A DNA stretch of 64,000 nucleotides. It comes from Chitinophaga dinghuensis (lineage in GTDB: Bacteria > Bacteroidota > Bacteroidia > Chitinophagales > Chitinophagaceae). This document shows, one piece after another, positions 26,339-35,943 of this stretch. Every line of letters begins with the position of its first letter. Within the stretch, counting starts at the first letter, position 1. The notes beneath the pieces are model-generated. The model had not been told where the DNA came from and made no database searches. It saw only the letters and a list, made by a program, of their open reading frames with translations. The DNA is taken from positions 434,001 through 498,000 of the forward strand of contig NZ_QLMA01000005.1 in NCBI RefSeq assembly GCF_003259435.1, written 5' to 3'. A program made the position numbers and the translations under genes.

Positions 26339-26420
26339 ATATGCTAACGCTTACGCACCTACGTAAAAACAAAAGGGGCGCCCGCAATAGCAGACACCCA
26401 CATTTGTTTGCAAAATCAAG

Positions 26421-27626
26421 TTAGTCAATCTTGACCTTGCCGCTTTGAAAAAAGAGACTTGACTGTATATATAGTAATACAAATAAGCAGGGTAAAGACT
26501 TTAGGTGATATTCAACAGCGATTAGGTTAATAAACTTGGGTACTAAATCTGTTGGACATAACGATGTAACAAATATCAGTATTGTCAACAAAAGAATTGT
26601 CACACATTTGTGTGAAAACATCACGAGAATGGCCACTGCCCCCGTTACCGCGATCACATATGTAGGCGGTTCGGTGGCCTGATTAAAGATCACCGCCCAT
26701 ATCAATAAGTAGGCAGCCATCAGCCAGCGACTCCTGGAATCCTTTGCCCTGGCGGTATTGAACAAGGCGAGGATTAAACCTGCAAACGCAATTCCCATTA
26801 CAATTTTATCCACGACTGTAGATGCCGTATATGGCAGATGCCGGAAAGCGTCTATGGTAGCGAATAAGGAGCCATCTTCTTTTATTTCAGGACTACTAAT
26901 CAACTGAAACCAATCATGATAGGTTTGTAATAATTCCGTTGGCGTAATCACCATCAACGGCAGCAAAGTGCCTATGAGCCCATATATCAGACAATACTTC
27001 AGGTACTCCTGCTTCTGATCATAAAAGAGAAATAAAATTCCCACAATAGCGCCATACCCTTTGATAAAAAAGCAGAGACAAGTAAATAGTGCTGCGAGTC
27101 GGACATTTCTTCTTTCGAAATTCACCACCGTTAGCAGCATCAACGCTACCATGGCAGGATTCACCTGCGATGACTGCACTGCATTCAGGACTTCGAGCAT
27201 CACCAGTGCGCCAATAATATTCTTTTGCTTAGGCGTAGCAGGCAATTGATGCACTGCATATAATACCAGTCCGCTATTGAAAAGCATCCATAGCAGCAGT
27301 CCTACCTGTACAGGTAATAAAGCAAAAGGGAGAAACAGGACCGGAAAACTGGGATGATAGAGATAATAATCGAAATAGGCCGTCGGGTATAGATCATACA
27401 AAGGCAGATGCTCCACCAGATGCGTCCAGGATGTACGGAAGATGATAAAATTATTGAATCGCTCCGTCACCAATGCCTGACAGTACAGAATAAGGGTTCC
27501 CAGCAGAAATATGCTGGCTATCAGGATACTAAATCGCTTTTCGCGTACAGTTGGTAAGGTTTTGAACACCCCGGCGGATGCAGGGACAGGCAGCCGCCAC
27601 TGATTGGTCACAACTCCAGTTCTCAC
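26421..27626 (-). CDS. GT87-like polyprenyl-phosphate glycosyltransferase (DUF2029)
   Basis: 401 aa, GTG start, with about ten hydrophobic helices (for example LIASIFLLGTLILYCQAL, VPFLFLPFALLP-type segments, LLAVFVVIPLI-like repeats). The loop DYYLYHPSFPVLFLPFALLP and the later SSQVNPAMVALMLL, with the Q-x-N motif, are typical of GT87/DUF2029 enzymes. These use polyprenyl-phosphate sugars to build cell-envelope glycans. It is a single gene, not part of a visible glycan cluster. Acceptor and sugar are unknown. Confidence 0.7.
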   Translation of the reverse strand: MRTGVVTNQWRLPVPASAGVFKTLPTVREKRFSILIASIFLLGTLILYCQALVTERFNNFIIFRTSWTHLVEHLPLYDLYPTAYFDYYLYHPSFPVLFLPFALLPVQVGLLLWMLFNSGLVLYAVHQLPATPKQKNIIGALVMLEVLNAVQSSQVNPAMVALMLLTVVNFERRNVRLAALFTCLCFFIKGYGAIVGILFLFYDQKQEYLKYCLIYGLIGTLLPLMVITPTELLQTYHDWFQLISSPEIKEDGSLFATIDAFRHLPYTASTVVDKIVMGIAFAGLILALFNTARAKDSRSRWLMAAYLLIWAVIFNQATEPPTYVIAVTGAVAILVMFSHKCVTILLLTILIFVTSLCPTDLVPKFINLIAVEYHLKSLPCLFVLLYIQSSLFFQSGKVKID

Positions 27627-27721
27627 AGTACAGAATATTTGGTATATCTCTATTACGCAAGTTGTCCTGTTTACCCTCTAACGGTTAATGGCTTGTTAAA
27701 ATGCAGGCAATGGCAATAAAA

Positions 27722-27744
27722 AATCCCGCCATGGTGGCGGGATT
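27722..27744 (-). terminator. Terminator of the urease/TonB-receptor operon
   Basis: Perfect 10-bp stem AATCCCGCCA/TGGCGGGATT with a 3-nt loop. On the minus strand it is followed by TTTTTATTG. It lies just after the stop at 27748. Confidence 0.85.
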
Positions 27745-27747
27745 CAG

Positions 27748-29625
27748 TTATTTGAGTTTAAAAGATGCGCCTAGCGTCATCCAACGCCCCGGCATCGGCA
27801 CCGCTCCTGCTTCGATGTAGGTTACATCCAACAGATTGGTCGCATCTGCATAAATCTTAAATCGTGGTTGATGATAGGCAATCCTAGCATCAATTAACGT
27901 ATAGTCCTTATAGTTAATACGCTTACAGTATCTCATATTGGCAGAAACGCTGAAATGCCCGGCAATATTGGTTCTCGCACCTGCGATAAACTGATGCCTC
28001 AGGCTCTCAATAACGTATCTGCTGATTTTATTATGAGTGTCGTCTCCCTTAAAATCAGGCGAGAGATAATTATACCCAACATTCAGCCCCAGGCTATTAA
28101 AGAATCCTTTTTCCTGGAGGATGGTATTATAACCTACGCTACCAGTCAGTCCTTTCGTATCTGCACGCTGGAAATTCTGTGGCTGCCATGGTTGTGGCAG
28201 ACTGTCTTTCACATAGTCAATGAAGTCGGAGATCTGGCGATAGAATCCGCTTGCAGCGAAATTGAATTTACCGGCATATTTACGGATGCCCAGTTCTGTA
28301 TAAACGGCTTTCTCCGGTCCCAGCTGGTCGTTCCCGATAATGCTGGCACTTTTATAGTAAAGGTCTGTATAGGTAGGAAGACGCTGTGCTGTCCCGGCAG
28401 TAGCATATACTTTCAGATCCGGTGTGATATTGAACCCTACGTCGGCGCCAGGGAAAAACTGCCAGCCGTACATGGTGTTATAATTCAGATAGCCTCCGAG
28501 AGAGAAGTTCAGTCGCTTATCGCCACGGGTTTTGTACTCCGCAAACGCACCCAGGTTGGTACGCTCATGATTTCCCAGGTTGGAACTGTTGATATGCTCA
28601 TAACGAGCTTCCACGCCAGCGCCAAACAAACCAATCTTCGTATCGAAGGTATTGTTCAGCTCTGCATCCACGATGTTGGTGTTATGCAGGTTCCTGGCCT
28701 TTGCAATGGTCGTTTTGATATAACGATAATCATCTTCTGCAAAACGATAGCTGATTCTTGGCGTCATCAACCAGTTGCTGGTTATCTTATGACTGCTGCT
28801 AACAGCTGCCAGCGCAGTTTTCACATATTCCTTGGATTCAATATCTCCAGGTGCGGCATAGTAAGCATTTGCGCCATACTGATTATCCACGTAACCTGCC
28901 AGCACACTGACACTATTGTCTCTGTTCATCCGGAAATCGCCCTGGTACAGCGCCTTCGTATTCTGATAGGCCGTATTGTAGCGATAACCATTACCAGCAT
29001 TCATACTGGCGGAGAGAGACTGGTTGCTTTTATCTTTCACTACTGCGCCGGAAGCACCGAGGCTATAGCTATTATATAATTTGTTGTTATCATCTCTGTG
29101 GAAGCTGCTTCCCAGGTTTCCGTTCACCTCTGCCCCACTGGCAGCGGCTTTGCGGGTGATGATATTAATCGCGCCATTCAGGGCATTGATACCGTAAATA
29201 CGTGCCGCAGCTCCGCGTAGTACCTCGATATGGTCTACATCATTCAGCGAAACCGGGAGGTTCATAATGTTGTGGCCTGTCTGCGGATCGGTAATTTTAA
29301 TACCATTTACCAGTACCAGCGTCTGATCGAATGTACCGCCATCCAGGCCTATATCTGCCTGAACGCCGCCAGGACCGCGCTGACGCACGTCCAGGCCTGG
29401 CACAAATGCCAGTACCTCATTAATACTAACAGCCGCCATGGCATCAATCTGCCGGCGGCTGATAATAGTTATATTCCTGTTCGATTGTTTTAAAGGAGCC
29501 GACAACCTGTTTTCTTGTACTATGACTTCATCCAGGCTACGGATTTTGCCGGTTGTATCCGGCTGCTGCTGCGCTGCGGCACTAGACGCCATGCAGGTCA
29601 GCAACATAAAAAAGCTACCGCGCAT
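27748..29625 (-). CDS. TonB-dependent receptor (BtuB-like), last gene of the urease operon
   Basis: 625 aa from the ATG at 29625 (MRGSFFMLLTCMASSAAA), which gives a signal peptide. The frame extends 35 codons further up, into the previous gene's end. The TonB box region is IRSLDEVIVQENRLSAP. The plug domain (about 45-165) has ISRRQIDAMAAVSINEVLAF, GLDGGTFDQTLVLVNGIK and RGAAARIYGINALNGAINII. The barrel ends LGASFKLK. It resembles BtuB-like receptors without an STN domain. It follows another TonB receptor by 47 bp and is closed by a terminator. The urease context suggests nickel, nickel-chelate or urea-related uptake, by analogy with nickel receptors of Helicobacter; that is inference. Confidence 0.88.
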   Translation of the reverse strand: MRGSFFMLLTCMASSAAAQQQPDTTGKIRSLDEVIVQENRLSAPLKQSNRNITIISRRQIDAMAAVSINEVLAFVPGLDVRQRGPGGVQADIGLDGGTFDQTLVLVNGIKITDPQTGHNIMNLPVSLNDVDHIEVLRGAAARIYGINALNGAINIITRKAAASGAEVNGNLGSSFHRDDNNKLYNSYSLGASGAVVKDKSNQSLSASMNAGNGYRYNTAYQNTKALYQGDFRMNRDNSVSVLAGYVDNQYGANAYYAAPGDIESKEYVKTALAAVSSSHKITSNWLMTPRISYRFAEDDYRYIKTTIAKARNLHNTNIVDAELNNTFDTKIGLFGAGVEARYEHINSSNLGNHERTNLGAFAEYKTRGDKRLNFSLGGYLNYNTMYGWQFFPGADVGFNITPDLKVYATAGTAQRLPTYTDLYYKSASIIGNDQLGPEKAVYTELGIRKYAGKFNFAASGFYRQISDFIDYVKDSLPQPWQPQNFQRADTKGLTGSVGYNTILQEKGFFNSLGLNVGYNYLSPDFKGDDTHNKISRYVIESLRHQFIAGARTNIAGHFSVSANMRYCKRINYKDYTLIDARIAYHQPRFKIYADATNLLDVTYIEAGAVPMPGRWMTLGASFKLK

Positions 29626-29672
29626 TATAATGACTATTGGTCTAAAAGACCGCAAAGCTAAGGGATTTTGGA

Positions 29673-31682
29673 TTAAAACCTCACGGCAATCCCTGCTTTG
29701 AGCGCAAATGGCGTACCTGGCGTAAAGCAAAGTTCCGTTACAGGGTTCGGCTCATTCCGTAATCTGGTTTCTGTTTCAAACTGGGCTTCGTTCCAGTTTA
29801 CATTGAATAAATTTTGTACGCCCAGCGTAAAATCCAGCTTTCCACGGGTATAAGCCAAGGCCAGATCGTTTACAAAATAGCCATGAGCAGTCACACTGTT
29901 ATCTTCATTGGCAGGTCTCGCCTTCATATAACGGTAACGCATATTCGCAGAGAACCCTTTACCAAATTGTACGGCCGCGCCACCAGTGCTGGTCAGTACC
30001 GGCGCCAACGGAATATAATTCTCCCCTTTAGGCTCATCAATGAATCGGCCATGGGCATAGTTTACATCCGCATCCAGGTATAACCATTTAACCGGCTGAT
30101 AGCGCACACTCAAGTCCACACCCAATCTCCGCGTTTTGCCGCTCGGTTCTACTACTGCGTCGTCGCCTACATATACGAATTCCTGCTGCAGATAAGTGTA
30201 CCAGATGGCCGGCTGTATCAGTAAATTATGTATCGGTTTCCAGACAGCTCCCAAATCAGCGCCAGCAGACATCGGCATAATTTGTCTTCCCTGTTCCTGT
30301 ATCACCACACGCATATCGTTGGAATGGAAACCCAAGCCTGTCTTCAGATACCACTGAATATGCGGATTCGGGGAATAACTGAAATTCAGTTTTGGACTTA
30401 CCCTTGCCGCCTGATCTCTTCCTGTGGAAGACAACAACTTATCATGATACTTAAACAGGATCTCATCGAAACGCAATCCAGGAGCGATGCTCCATCCATT
30501 CTTACGCCATTCCAGGCCCGTATAGGCATAGAGGTTAGTTTCCGTACCATTTCCCCAGGACTCTCTGCCCAGCAAGGAATCCCGGCGATATACATGATTC
30601 AGTTCCAGGTCTGTGATATCATCCATGCGGAAGCCAACACCTGATTCCCAGCGGAAATTTCCAAAGTTTTGGGTGTATTTCTGCTGGAAGCCAAACATGT
30701 TACGATCATCGCGCTGCTGGATTTCATCCCCGTTTACAGGATCTTTCAGGAAGAAAGTGAAGTTGGAAAAGAGATTAAATTCATAATGCGTGTAATAGAA
30801 AAAAGATTCCGTTTCCGCATTGTTGTTAAAAATATGACGCCACGTAAACGCCGCATTAGTACGCTGTGTGCTGCCACCTTCTGTAGGATCAATAGAACCC
30901 CAGCGACTGATAAGCCCTTCCTCTACTGCCCTTTCAGGAATTTGTCCGGATGCATTCCAACTGCTATGAAAAGTAGATGCCAGGAAGCTGATGTAGTTGC
31001 GGTTGTTCAGCCATTTATTATATTTCCCAAAAAGGTTGAGGCGATTGAAATGCTGCGGCACGTCAAATGGACCATCCGTATAGCCATAGTCTGCCGCGAT
31101 ATAGGCATTCTCTGCACGCTCGCCACTTTTATGGAGGAGATTAAACAAGCCTGTTCCGCGGATCGTATTGAAGGAACCGCCTTCCAGCTTCACCATACTG
31201 GATGAGAGACTATCAAATGTATGAAAGCTGACATAACCGGAAGTATTCAGATCGCCTTTGGAAGGATAGTAAGCGCCTTTACCAAAGTCAATCCCCTCAA
31301 TGGTTTCCGGGATAAGGAAATGCAGATCAGCATACCCCTGGCCATGCGCATGCGATACCATATTTACAGGAATACCATCTGCGCTGATATTAATATCTGT
31401 ACCATGGTCGTTGTCAAACCCCCTCAGGAATATCTGTTCTGCCTTACCACCACCCGCATGTTGTGCGATAAATAATCCGGGTACTTTGCGCAGCAAATCC
31501 TGTGCAGTATTTACCGGGGTCATTTTGAGATCCACTTTCAGCATGGAGCGTTCTACTCTGGGCGCTGTCACTTCGATTTGTGAAAGGTGAGATTCCTTCA
31601 TCGGTATGGAATCTTGTGGTTCACCTGCAAAAGCATGGTTTCCGACCGCCATCAGAGCGGCAATCATCATTCGTCTATTCAT
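29673..31682 (-). CDS. TonB-dependent receptor in the urease operon
   Basis: 669 aa, ATG start. Signal peptide MNRRMMIAALMAVGNHAFAG, TonB-box-like SQIEVTAPRV, plug with PVNTAQDLLRKVPGLFIAQH and IFLRGFDNDHGTDINISADG, and a His-rich plug loop MVSHAHGQGYADLHFL. The His residues would suit metal binding but this is not proven. The barrel ends LKAGIAVRF. The start overlaps the urea-transporter gene by 8 bp, so it is translated with the urease accessory genes. It is the best candidate outer-membrane importer of nickel for the urease. Confidence 0.88.
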   Translation of the reverse strand: MNRRMMIAALMAVGNHAFAGEPQDSIPMKESHLSQIEVTAPRVERSMLKVDLKMTPVNTAQDLLRKVPGLFIAQHAGGGKAEQIFLRGFDNDHGTDINISADGIPVNMVSHAHGQGYADLHFLIPETIEGIDFGKGAYYPSKGDLNTSGYVSFHTFDSLSSSMVKLEGGSFNTIRGTGLFNLLHKSGERAENAYIAADYGYTDGPFDVPQHFNRLNLFGKYNKWLNNRNYISFLASTFHSSWNASGQIPERAVEEGLISRWGSIDPTEGGSTQRTNAAFTWRHIFNNNAETESFFYYTHYEFNLFSNFTFFLKDPVNGDEIQQRDDRNMFGFQQKYTQNFGNFRWESGVGFRMDDITDLELNHVYRRDSLLGRESWGNGTETNLYAYTGLEWRKNGWSIAPGLRFDEILFKYHDKLLSSTGRDQAARVSPKLNFSYSPNPHIQWYLKTGLGFHSNDMRVVIQEQGRQIMPMSAGADLGAVWKPIHNLLIQPAIWYTYLQQEFVYVGDDAVVEPSGKTRRLGVDLSVRYQPVKWLYLDADVNYAHGRFIDEPKGENYIPLAPVLTSTGGAAVQFGKGFSANMRYRYMKARPANEDNSVTAHGYFVNDLALAYTRGKLDFTLGVQNLFNVNWNEAQFETETRLRNEPNPVTELCFTPGTPFALKAGIAVRF

Positions 31683-32544
31683 TCTTCTTACTAATCTTTG
31701 TTACTCCTGCTTTCAATCCCAGTGTTATCCAGGATGCCAGCACAAATGGGAAAGTGAGAACTGCCAGGTTGAATTCCAACATTCCAAAATCAATAAATAC
31801 TGCCAGGAACACGGATATCAATACCCAAATCCCATCTGATCTTTTAGGTCCGGCGAAAGCAATAGCGCATAACACCGCATTAAAGCTAAAGAGTCCCATA
31901 TGGATCTCCTGTGCCGGTTCTCTGAACTGTGTGGAGATATAGGCTCCCAGCACTGATGCCGCCGCGCCATACAACGCTGCAATGGGCGATCCTACAAACA
32001 CGCCAAGGAAAAATATTATCCCTGCCAGTACACTACCTTGAAAAATCACTTCTCCAAAACCATGCGTAGACACCGTAAAGTCATCATATGCCTGTGCAAC
32101 ACTGCTGACCTCTGGCGAAGGTCCTACTACGTAAAGATGCTTGAAAACATACAATAATATCCAGGTGATTATGATAAACGGAAAAGTAAATCCAGGAAGC
32201 TTGCGCCGGATCATTGCGTGCTGGATAATAGCAGCCAGCGCTGAACCAACAATCAATGCTACCCAGATAACAGGTACTGGTTCGAAATAGAAGGTCAGAG
32301 CTACGCCTACCAAGGTGGCGCTAAAGCCGTATAGTCCCTGGTTAATTTCCTCCTCCGGGTAGTGCAGGAGTTTGGCGGTTAAGGTACCAATACAAACTGC
32401 CAGCAAGGCGCCAATACCCATTACATAGGAATCATAAAAGATCCCTACCAGGAAAAGTACGCCTGTCCAGGCGTTCGCTTGCAGCATGATCTGCCCTACG
32501 CCCCTAAAGATACGGGCGACAGGTAACAACTTTTGTTCTTGCAT
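31675..32544 (-). CDS. Urea transporter (UT family)
   Basis: 289 aa inner-membrane protein with about ten hydrophobic segments in two internally similar halves. GLYGFSATLVGVALTFYF in the first half matches GLFSFNAVLCAIAFAG in the second, which is the family's inverted-repeat selectivity filter. PGFTFPFIIITWILL and LTFPFVLASWITL are the paired family motifs. It lets urea pass into the cytoplasm down its gradient to feed the urease encoded upstream. It lies 12 bp after the ureH-like gene. Confidence 0.9.
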   Translation of the reverse strand: MQEQKLLPVARIFRGVGQIMLQANAWTGVLFLVGIFYDSYVMGIGALLAVCIGTLTAKLLHYPEEEINQGLYGFSATLVGVALTFYFEPVPVIWVALIVGSALAAIIQHAMIRRKLPGFTFPFIIITWILLYVFKHLYVVGPSPEVSSVAQAYDDFTVSTHGFGEVIFQGSVLAGIIFFLGVFVGSPIAALYGAAASVLGAYISTQFREPAQEIHMGLFSFNAVLCAIAFAGPKRSDGIWVLISVFLAVFIDFGMLEFNLAVLTFPFVLASWITLGLKAGVTKISKKNE

Positions 32545-32556
32545 GTGTATGAATAT

Positions 32557-33258
32557 TTACCAGCCGAGGAATACCATTCCAATGCCGCAAAGGGTAACTA
32601 CTGCTCCCCCAATGGCATGTACATAGCGTTCCAGTTTATCGGTTTTTATAATGGAATAGCCATAACATCCCACCAATACCATGGCCAGCATGGTGAGTAC
32701 GGTGGTGATGGCAAATACAGTTATCAATACTATCACTTCCAGCGCTGAGCGATGAGAGCCTGAGTAGAAAAGCAAAGGAACCAATGGTTCGCTGGGGCCC
32801 ATCACGAAGATGGCAAATAATATCCAGGGCGTGACTTTCACACGGTTCTGCGGATATACGACTTCTCCATGTTTATGTTCATACACATAAATATCTCCAT
32901 CGCCATATACGTCAAAATGCTTGTGCGGCTTATTCAGCCACGCCTGACGCAATCCCCAGAGCAGATAGATCACCCCGAATCCCAACAGGCACCATCCGGA
33001 AAGATTGCCTCTTACATCCTGGAACCAGGTCAGCCTCGACAGCTGCCAGCCCAGCAGTACGCCCAACAGTCCGATCAACACCGAACTGAAGATATGCCCG
33101 AAGCCACAGAGCACTGTCCACAACACCGTTTTAGACATCTTCCATTTACGGGAGCGCGATAAAACGATGAACGGCAAATAGTGATCCGGGCCGGTAGCAG
33201 TATGCAAACAGCTGATGGTAACTGCCGAAACTACGAGTGTTGTTAATCCTACATTCAT
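32557..33258 (-). CDS. ureH: UreH/NicO-family nickel permease
   Basis: 233 aa, six or so membrane helices. The first helix carries HTATGPDHYLPF (His19, Asp25, His26), the H-x4-x-D-H metal signature of NiCoT/NicO and UreH permeases. A His-rich loop (NKPHKHFDVYGDGD and YEHKHGEV) lies in the middle. FVMGPSEPLVPLLFYSGSH is the second conserved family motif. It should bring nickel across the inner membrane for urease maturation. It overlaps ureD by 4 bp (ATGA). Confidence 0.8.
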   Translation of the reverse strand: MNVGLTTLVVSAVTISCLHTATGPDHYLPFIVLSRSRKWKMSKTVLWTVLCGFGHIFSSVLIGLLGVLLGWQLSRLTWFQDVRGNLSGWCLLGFGVIYLLWGLRQAWLNKPHKHFDVYGDGDIYVYEHKHGEVVYPQNRVKVTPWILFAIFVMGPSEPLVPLLFYSGSHRSALEVIVLITVFAITTVLTMLAMVLVGCYGYSIIKTDKLERYVHAIGGAVVTLCGIGMVFLGW

Positions 33259-34055
33259 GAAACCTGTACCTGTTTTTCAATTGTCCAGAAATAGGCAGCT
33301 ATCCTTTGCAGGCAGGAAAACAATTGCTCTCCGCCATTGCCTAGAATACGTACTGCCAGCACCTGTGAAGAAGGACTGCTCATACCTATCGCAATTTCCT
33401 TCTCCTCTCCCAGCATCTCATACAGCATATTTACGCTGTCTTCCTCTATTCCCGTTCGGGTATTTACATGCAGCAATGTTGCCTGATGTGTGAATCCTTC
33501 CATTTGTCCTATTGCCGCCATATCCACCAGGGTCGGCTGCAGGAGGAGATTATCTTTAATCAGCAGGCGACCGTTATGAAAGATCTCAGTGATGTTATGA
33601 AAAGAGCGGTATCTAAATACCTCGCCGGAATGCTTTCTGCCACAGGTAAGTATTTCCCCGAATGTCAGCAGGCAGTTGTCTGCCACATCAATACGGTTCT
33701 TTCCTTTAAAAATGGCATTCTCATGTGGCACCACGGGATGTTGCACATAGCTGAAAGCGGCGCCAGGATGAAGTTGTATCTTCTGATGCTGCGTAGCGCC
33801 GTGTTTCATATTGAACAGCCGCTGGTACGACTGGGACTGGAGCTGGAGACGACTTCCTTCCTCCACCACAATATCTATATCATAGTCGTCTCCGTCCAGC
33901 ATTCCCGGTGATGAGCTCATAATCATCAGGTATACCGCAGGATCGCTGCGATGTTCGCTGATGTCCGCCACCCGGAAAGGTGGCGTAAAAAAGGTATCTT
34001 TCAGGTATGATCGCTGGTTTTTAAAGCCGCTCGTTATCGTTAGCCTGTTCTTCAT
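33255..34055 (-). CDS. ureD: Urease accessory protein UreD
   Basis: 266 aa. Family motifs visible: FFTPPFRVADISEHRSDPAV near the N-terminus, SSSPGMLDGDDYDIDIVVEE, QLQSQSYQRLFNMKHGATQH and FSYVQHPVVPHENAIFKGKN. UreD (UreH in Helicobacter) is the scaffold of the UreDFG complex that delivers nickel to apo-urease, with a tunnel for the metal. Overlap with the permease gene and 9-bp spacing to ureG support one operon. Confidence 0.92.
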   Translation of the reverse strand: MKNRLTITSGFKNQRSYLKDTFFTPPFRVADISEHRSDPAVYLMIMSSSPGMLDGDDYDIDIVVEEGSRLQLQSQSYQRLFNMKHGATQHQKIQLHPGAAFSYVQHPVVPHENAIFKGKNRIDVADNCLLTFGEILTCGRKHSGEVFRYRSFHNITEIFHNGRLLIKDNLLLQPTLVDMAAIGQMEGFTHQATLLHVNTRTGIEEDSVNMLYEMLGEEKEIAIGMSSPSSQVLAVRILGNGGEQLFSCLQRIAAYFWTIEKQVQVS

Positions 34056-34064
34056 GCTCGTTTT

Positions 34065-34703
34065 TTATCTCACCAAAGCTGGTTCTTCTCTTTCTTCCAG
34101 CAATGCATATTTCTGTATCCATCCAATCACGGTATCCAGTCCCTGGAGAGACATCAGGTTAGTGAATACGAAAGGTTTACCGTTACGCATTTTGCGGGCA
34201 TCTCTTTCCATCACACCCAGATCGGCATGTACATAAGGCGCCAGGTCAATTTTGTTAATGACTAACAGATCGGAGCGGGTAATACCAGGGCCGCCTTTAC
34301 GCGGAATCTTGTCTCCCTCTGCCACATCAATAACAAAAATGGTAACATCCGCCAGATCCGGGCTGAAAGTAGCACTCAGATTATCGCCGCCGCTTTCTAT
34401 CAGAATAAGTTCCACATCCGGGAAACGGGCCGCCATTTCATCCACAGCTTCCAGGTTCATACTGGCATCCTCGCGGATAGCAGTGTGCGGGCATCCGCCG
34501 GTTTCCACGCCGATAATGCGTTCTTTAGGGAGCAGACTGTTTTTTGTCAGGAACTCCGCATCTTCTTTCGTATAAATATCGTTGGTAATAACACCAAGAC
34601 TGTATTGATTCATCAGGTGACGAGACAGCCTTTCAATGAGAGCTGTTTTACCGGAACCTACAGGTCCGGCTACGCCAATTTTTACATATTTTCTATTACT
34701 CAT
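34065..34703 (-). CDS. ureG: Urease accessory GTPase UreG
   Basis: 212 aa. P-loop GPVGSGKT at 13-20, nickel-binding CPH at 71-73, ESGGDNLSATFSPDLAD switch region and the guanine-specificity motif NKID. UreG hydrolyses GTP to drive nickel insertion into urease together with UreD and UreF. Length and motifs are standard for the SIMIBI-class family. Confidence 0.96.
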   Translation of the reverse strand: MSNRKYVKIGVAGPVGSGKTALIERLSRHLMNQYSLGVITNDIYTKEDAEFLTKNSLLPKERIIGVETGGCPHTAIREDASMNLEAVDEMAARFPDVELILIESGGDNLSATFSPDLADVTIFVIDVAEGDKIPRKGGPGITRSDLLVINKIDLAPYVHADLGVMERDARKMRNGKPFVFTNLMSLQGLDTVIGWIQKYALLEEREEPALVR

Positions 34704-34726
34704 GACCGGGAATAATTTTTAAAAGT

Positions 34727-35422
34727 TTAAGACATATAGAGCCTGGAGTACAGGCGTTCATGTTGCATGCATCGGATGTCAAACCCCGTGTTACATACGC
34801 CGACCAGGTCTCTGTCGAGGTGAATGGTTTTATCTACCAGCTCACCGATGACTGTTTGCATCCGGAACAGGATATCCTGACCGTCCAACTGACTGAGAGG
34901 CACCAGCTTCACCGCGTTGGTGACCATTCCGGCAGCAGCATTATAGAAGAAGGCATACAATGCTTCCGGCAAAGGAATCTCTAACAGGGATGCATATACG
35001 CCAAATGCGATGGCATAATGACCGTCTGTTTGTTTCGCAGCGATGGCATTTTCGTATGCCGAAGCAAAAGCGAATTCTTTCTGCCGACGGAAAATTTTGA
35101 TCAGGCGCAGGCCCAGTTTCTGGCTGGCATTGCGGATTTCTGTGGGCAGTTTAAGCGCGCTCAGTTCCGCGTCCAGCAGGAGTAGCGCTGGCAGATTGTT
35201 CTCCGCTGCCGCCTGGTAAGCCAGGCAAACGAAGGCCGCATCATTGAAGTGCAGGTTCGCCGTCAGCATTTGCCGTACAAATTGTTCAGCAGTGGGCGTA
35301 TTGTGAACGATCCCTTGCTGCACATACGTTTCCAGTCCATTGGAATGCGTATAACCGCCAATGGGAAGTGTGGGATCACTTAAATGCAGCAGACTGCCGA
35401 GAAAAAAGCGGTTCATCATCAT
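34727..35422 (-). CDS. ureF: Urease accessory protein UreF
   Basis: 231 aa, all-helical. The N-terminal motif LLHLSDPTLPIGGYTHSNGL and the later YASLLEIPLPEALYAFFYNA with LVPLSQLDGQDILFRM are diagnostic of UreF. UreF dimerises and bridges UreD and UreG. The start is one of three adjacent ATG codons (MMMNRFF); it abuts the ureE stop with no gap, so translation is coupled. Confidence 0.93.
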   Translation of the reverse strand: MMMNRFFLGSLLHLSDPTLPIGGYTHSNGLETYVQQGIVHNTPTAEQFVRQMLTANLHFNDAAFVCLAYQAAAENNLPALLLLDAELSALKLPTEIRNASQKLGLRLIKIFRRQKEFAFASAYENAIAAKQTDGHYAIAFGVYASLLEIPLPEALYAFFYNAAAGMVTNAVKLVPLSQLDGQDILFRMQTVIGELVDKTIHLDRDLVGVCNTGFDIRCMQHERLYSRLYMS

Positions 35423-35929
35423 TTATCTCGATGTTAGGCCCATAATTTTGGAGAACAGTGAGCTTCCGCCGCCACTACCGTGACTATGCGGCTGTACGTT
35501 GGCATTCAGCAAATTCGTCAGTCGGGTATGTTGCTTTTCGGTAGCGTATCCGCTGGCCAGTAGCCAGCGGAATATTGGTTCCTCGAAAGGCAGTAATACC
35601 TGATCGTTTTGTATGAATACGGGGAGATGCTTGTTCCCGATTTCGTAGCAGACACTCCCCATTTCCAACAGGTTACGGGGAGTGACTACAATCGCATCGC
35701 TGGGAATAATATCCACCACTACTGCATGCTGCTCATCCATCATCAGGATATCACCCTGGCGAAGGCGCTGGCCTTCCCGGAGAAACCGGATAGCTATCTC
35801 GCGACCTGCCGCTGTTTTCTTCCGTTGGATACGTTTCGTTGTTTCAAACCACTCCAACGGCAGCAGGTCTATTTCCAGATTCGCCACCGACATTTCAGCC
35901 GTATTGCCCAGCACTGATTCTATTATCAT
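35423..35929 (-). CDS. ureE: Urease accessory metallochaperone UreE
   Basis: 168 aa. An N-terminal beta domain is followed by the metal-binding domain with CYEIGNKHLPVFIQNDQVLL, whose His is the conserved nickel ligand. The C-terminus has only a short PHSHGSGGG tail, unlike the long His-rich tail of Klebsiella UreE. UreE hands nickel to UreG. The start codon follows ureC by 14 bp. Confidence 0.93.
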   Translation of the reverse strand: MIIESVLGNTAEMSVANLEIDLLPLEWFETTKRIQRKKTAAGREIAIRFLREGQRLRQGDILMMDEQHAVVVDIIPSDAIVVTPRNLLEMGSVCYEIGNKHLPVFIQNDQVLLPFEEPIFRWLLASGYATEKQHTRLTNLLNANVQPHSHGSGGGSSLFSKIMGLTSR

Positions 35930-35943
35930 ACCTTTTATTTTTC

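Noticed and set aside
27955..29079. 374-codon frame antisense to the second TonB receptor
   Set aside because: Shadow; low-complexity composition typical of antisense frames.
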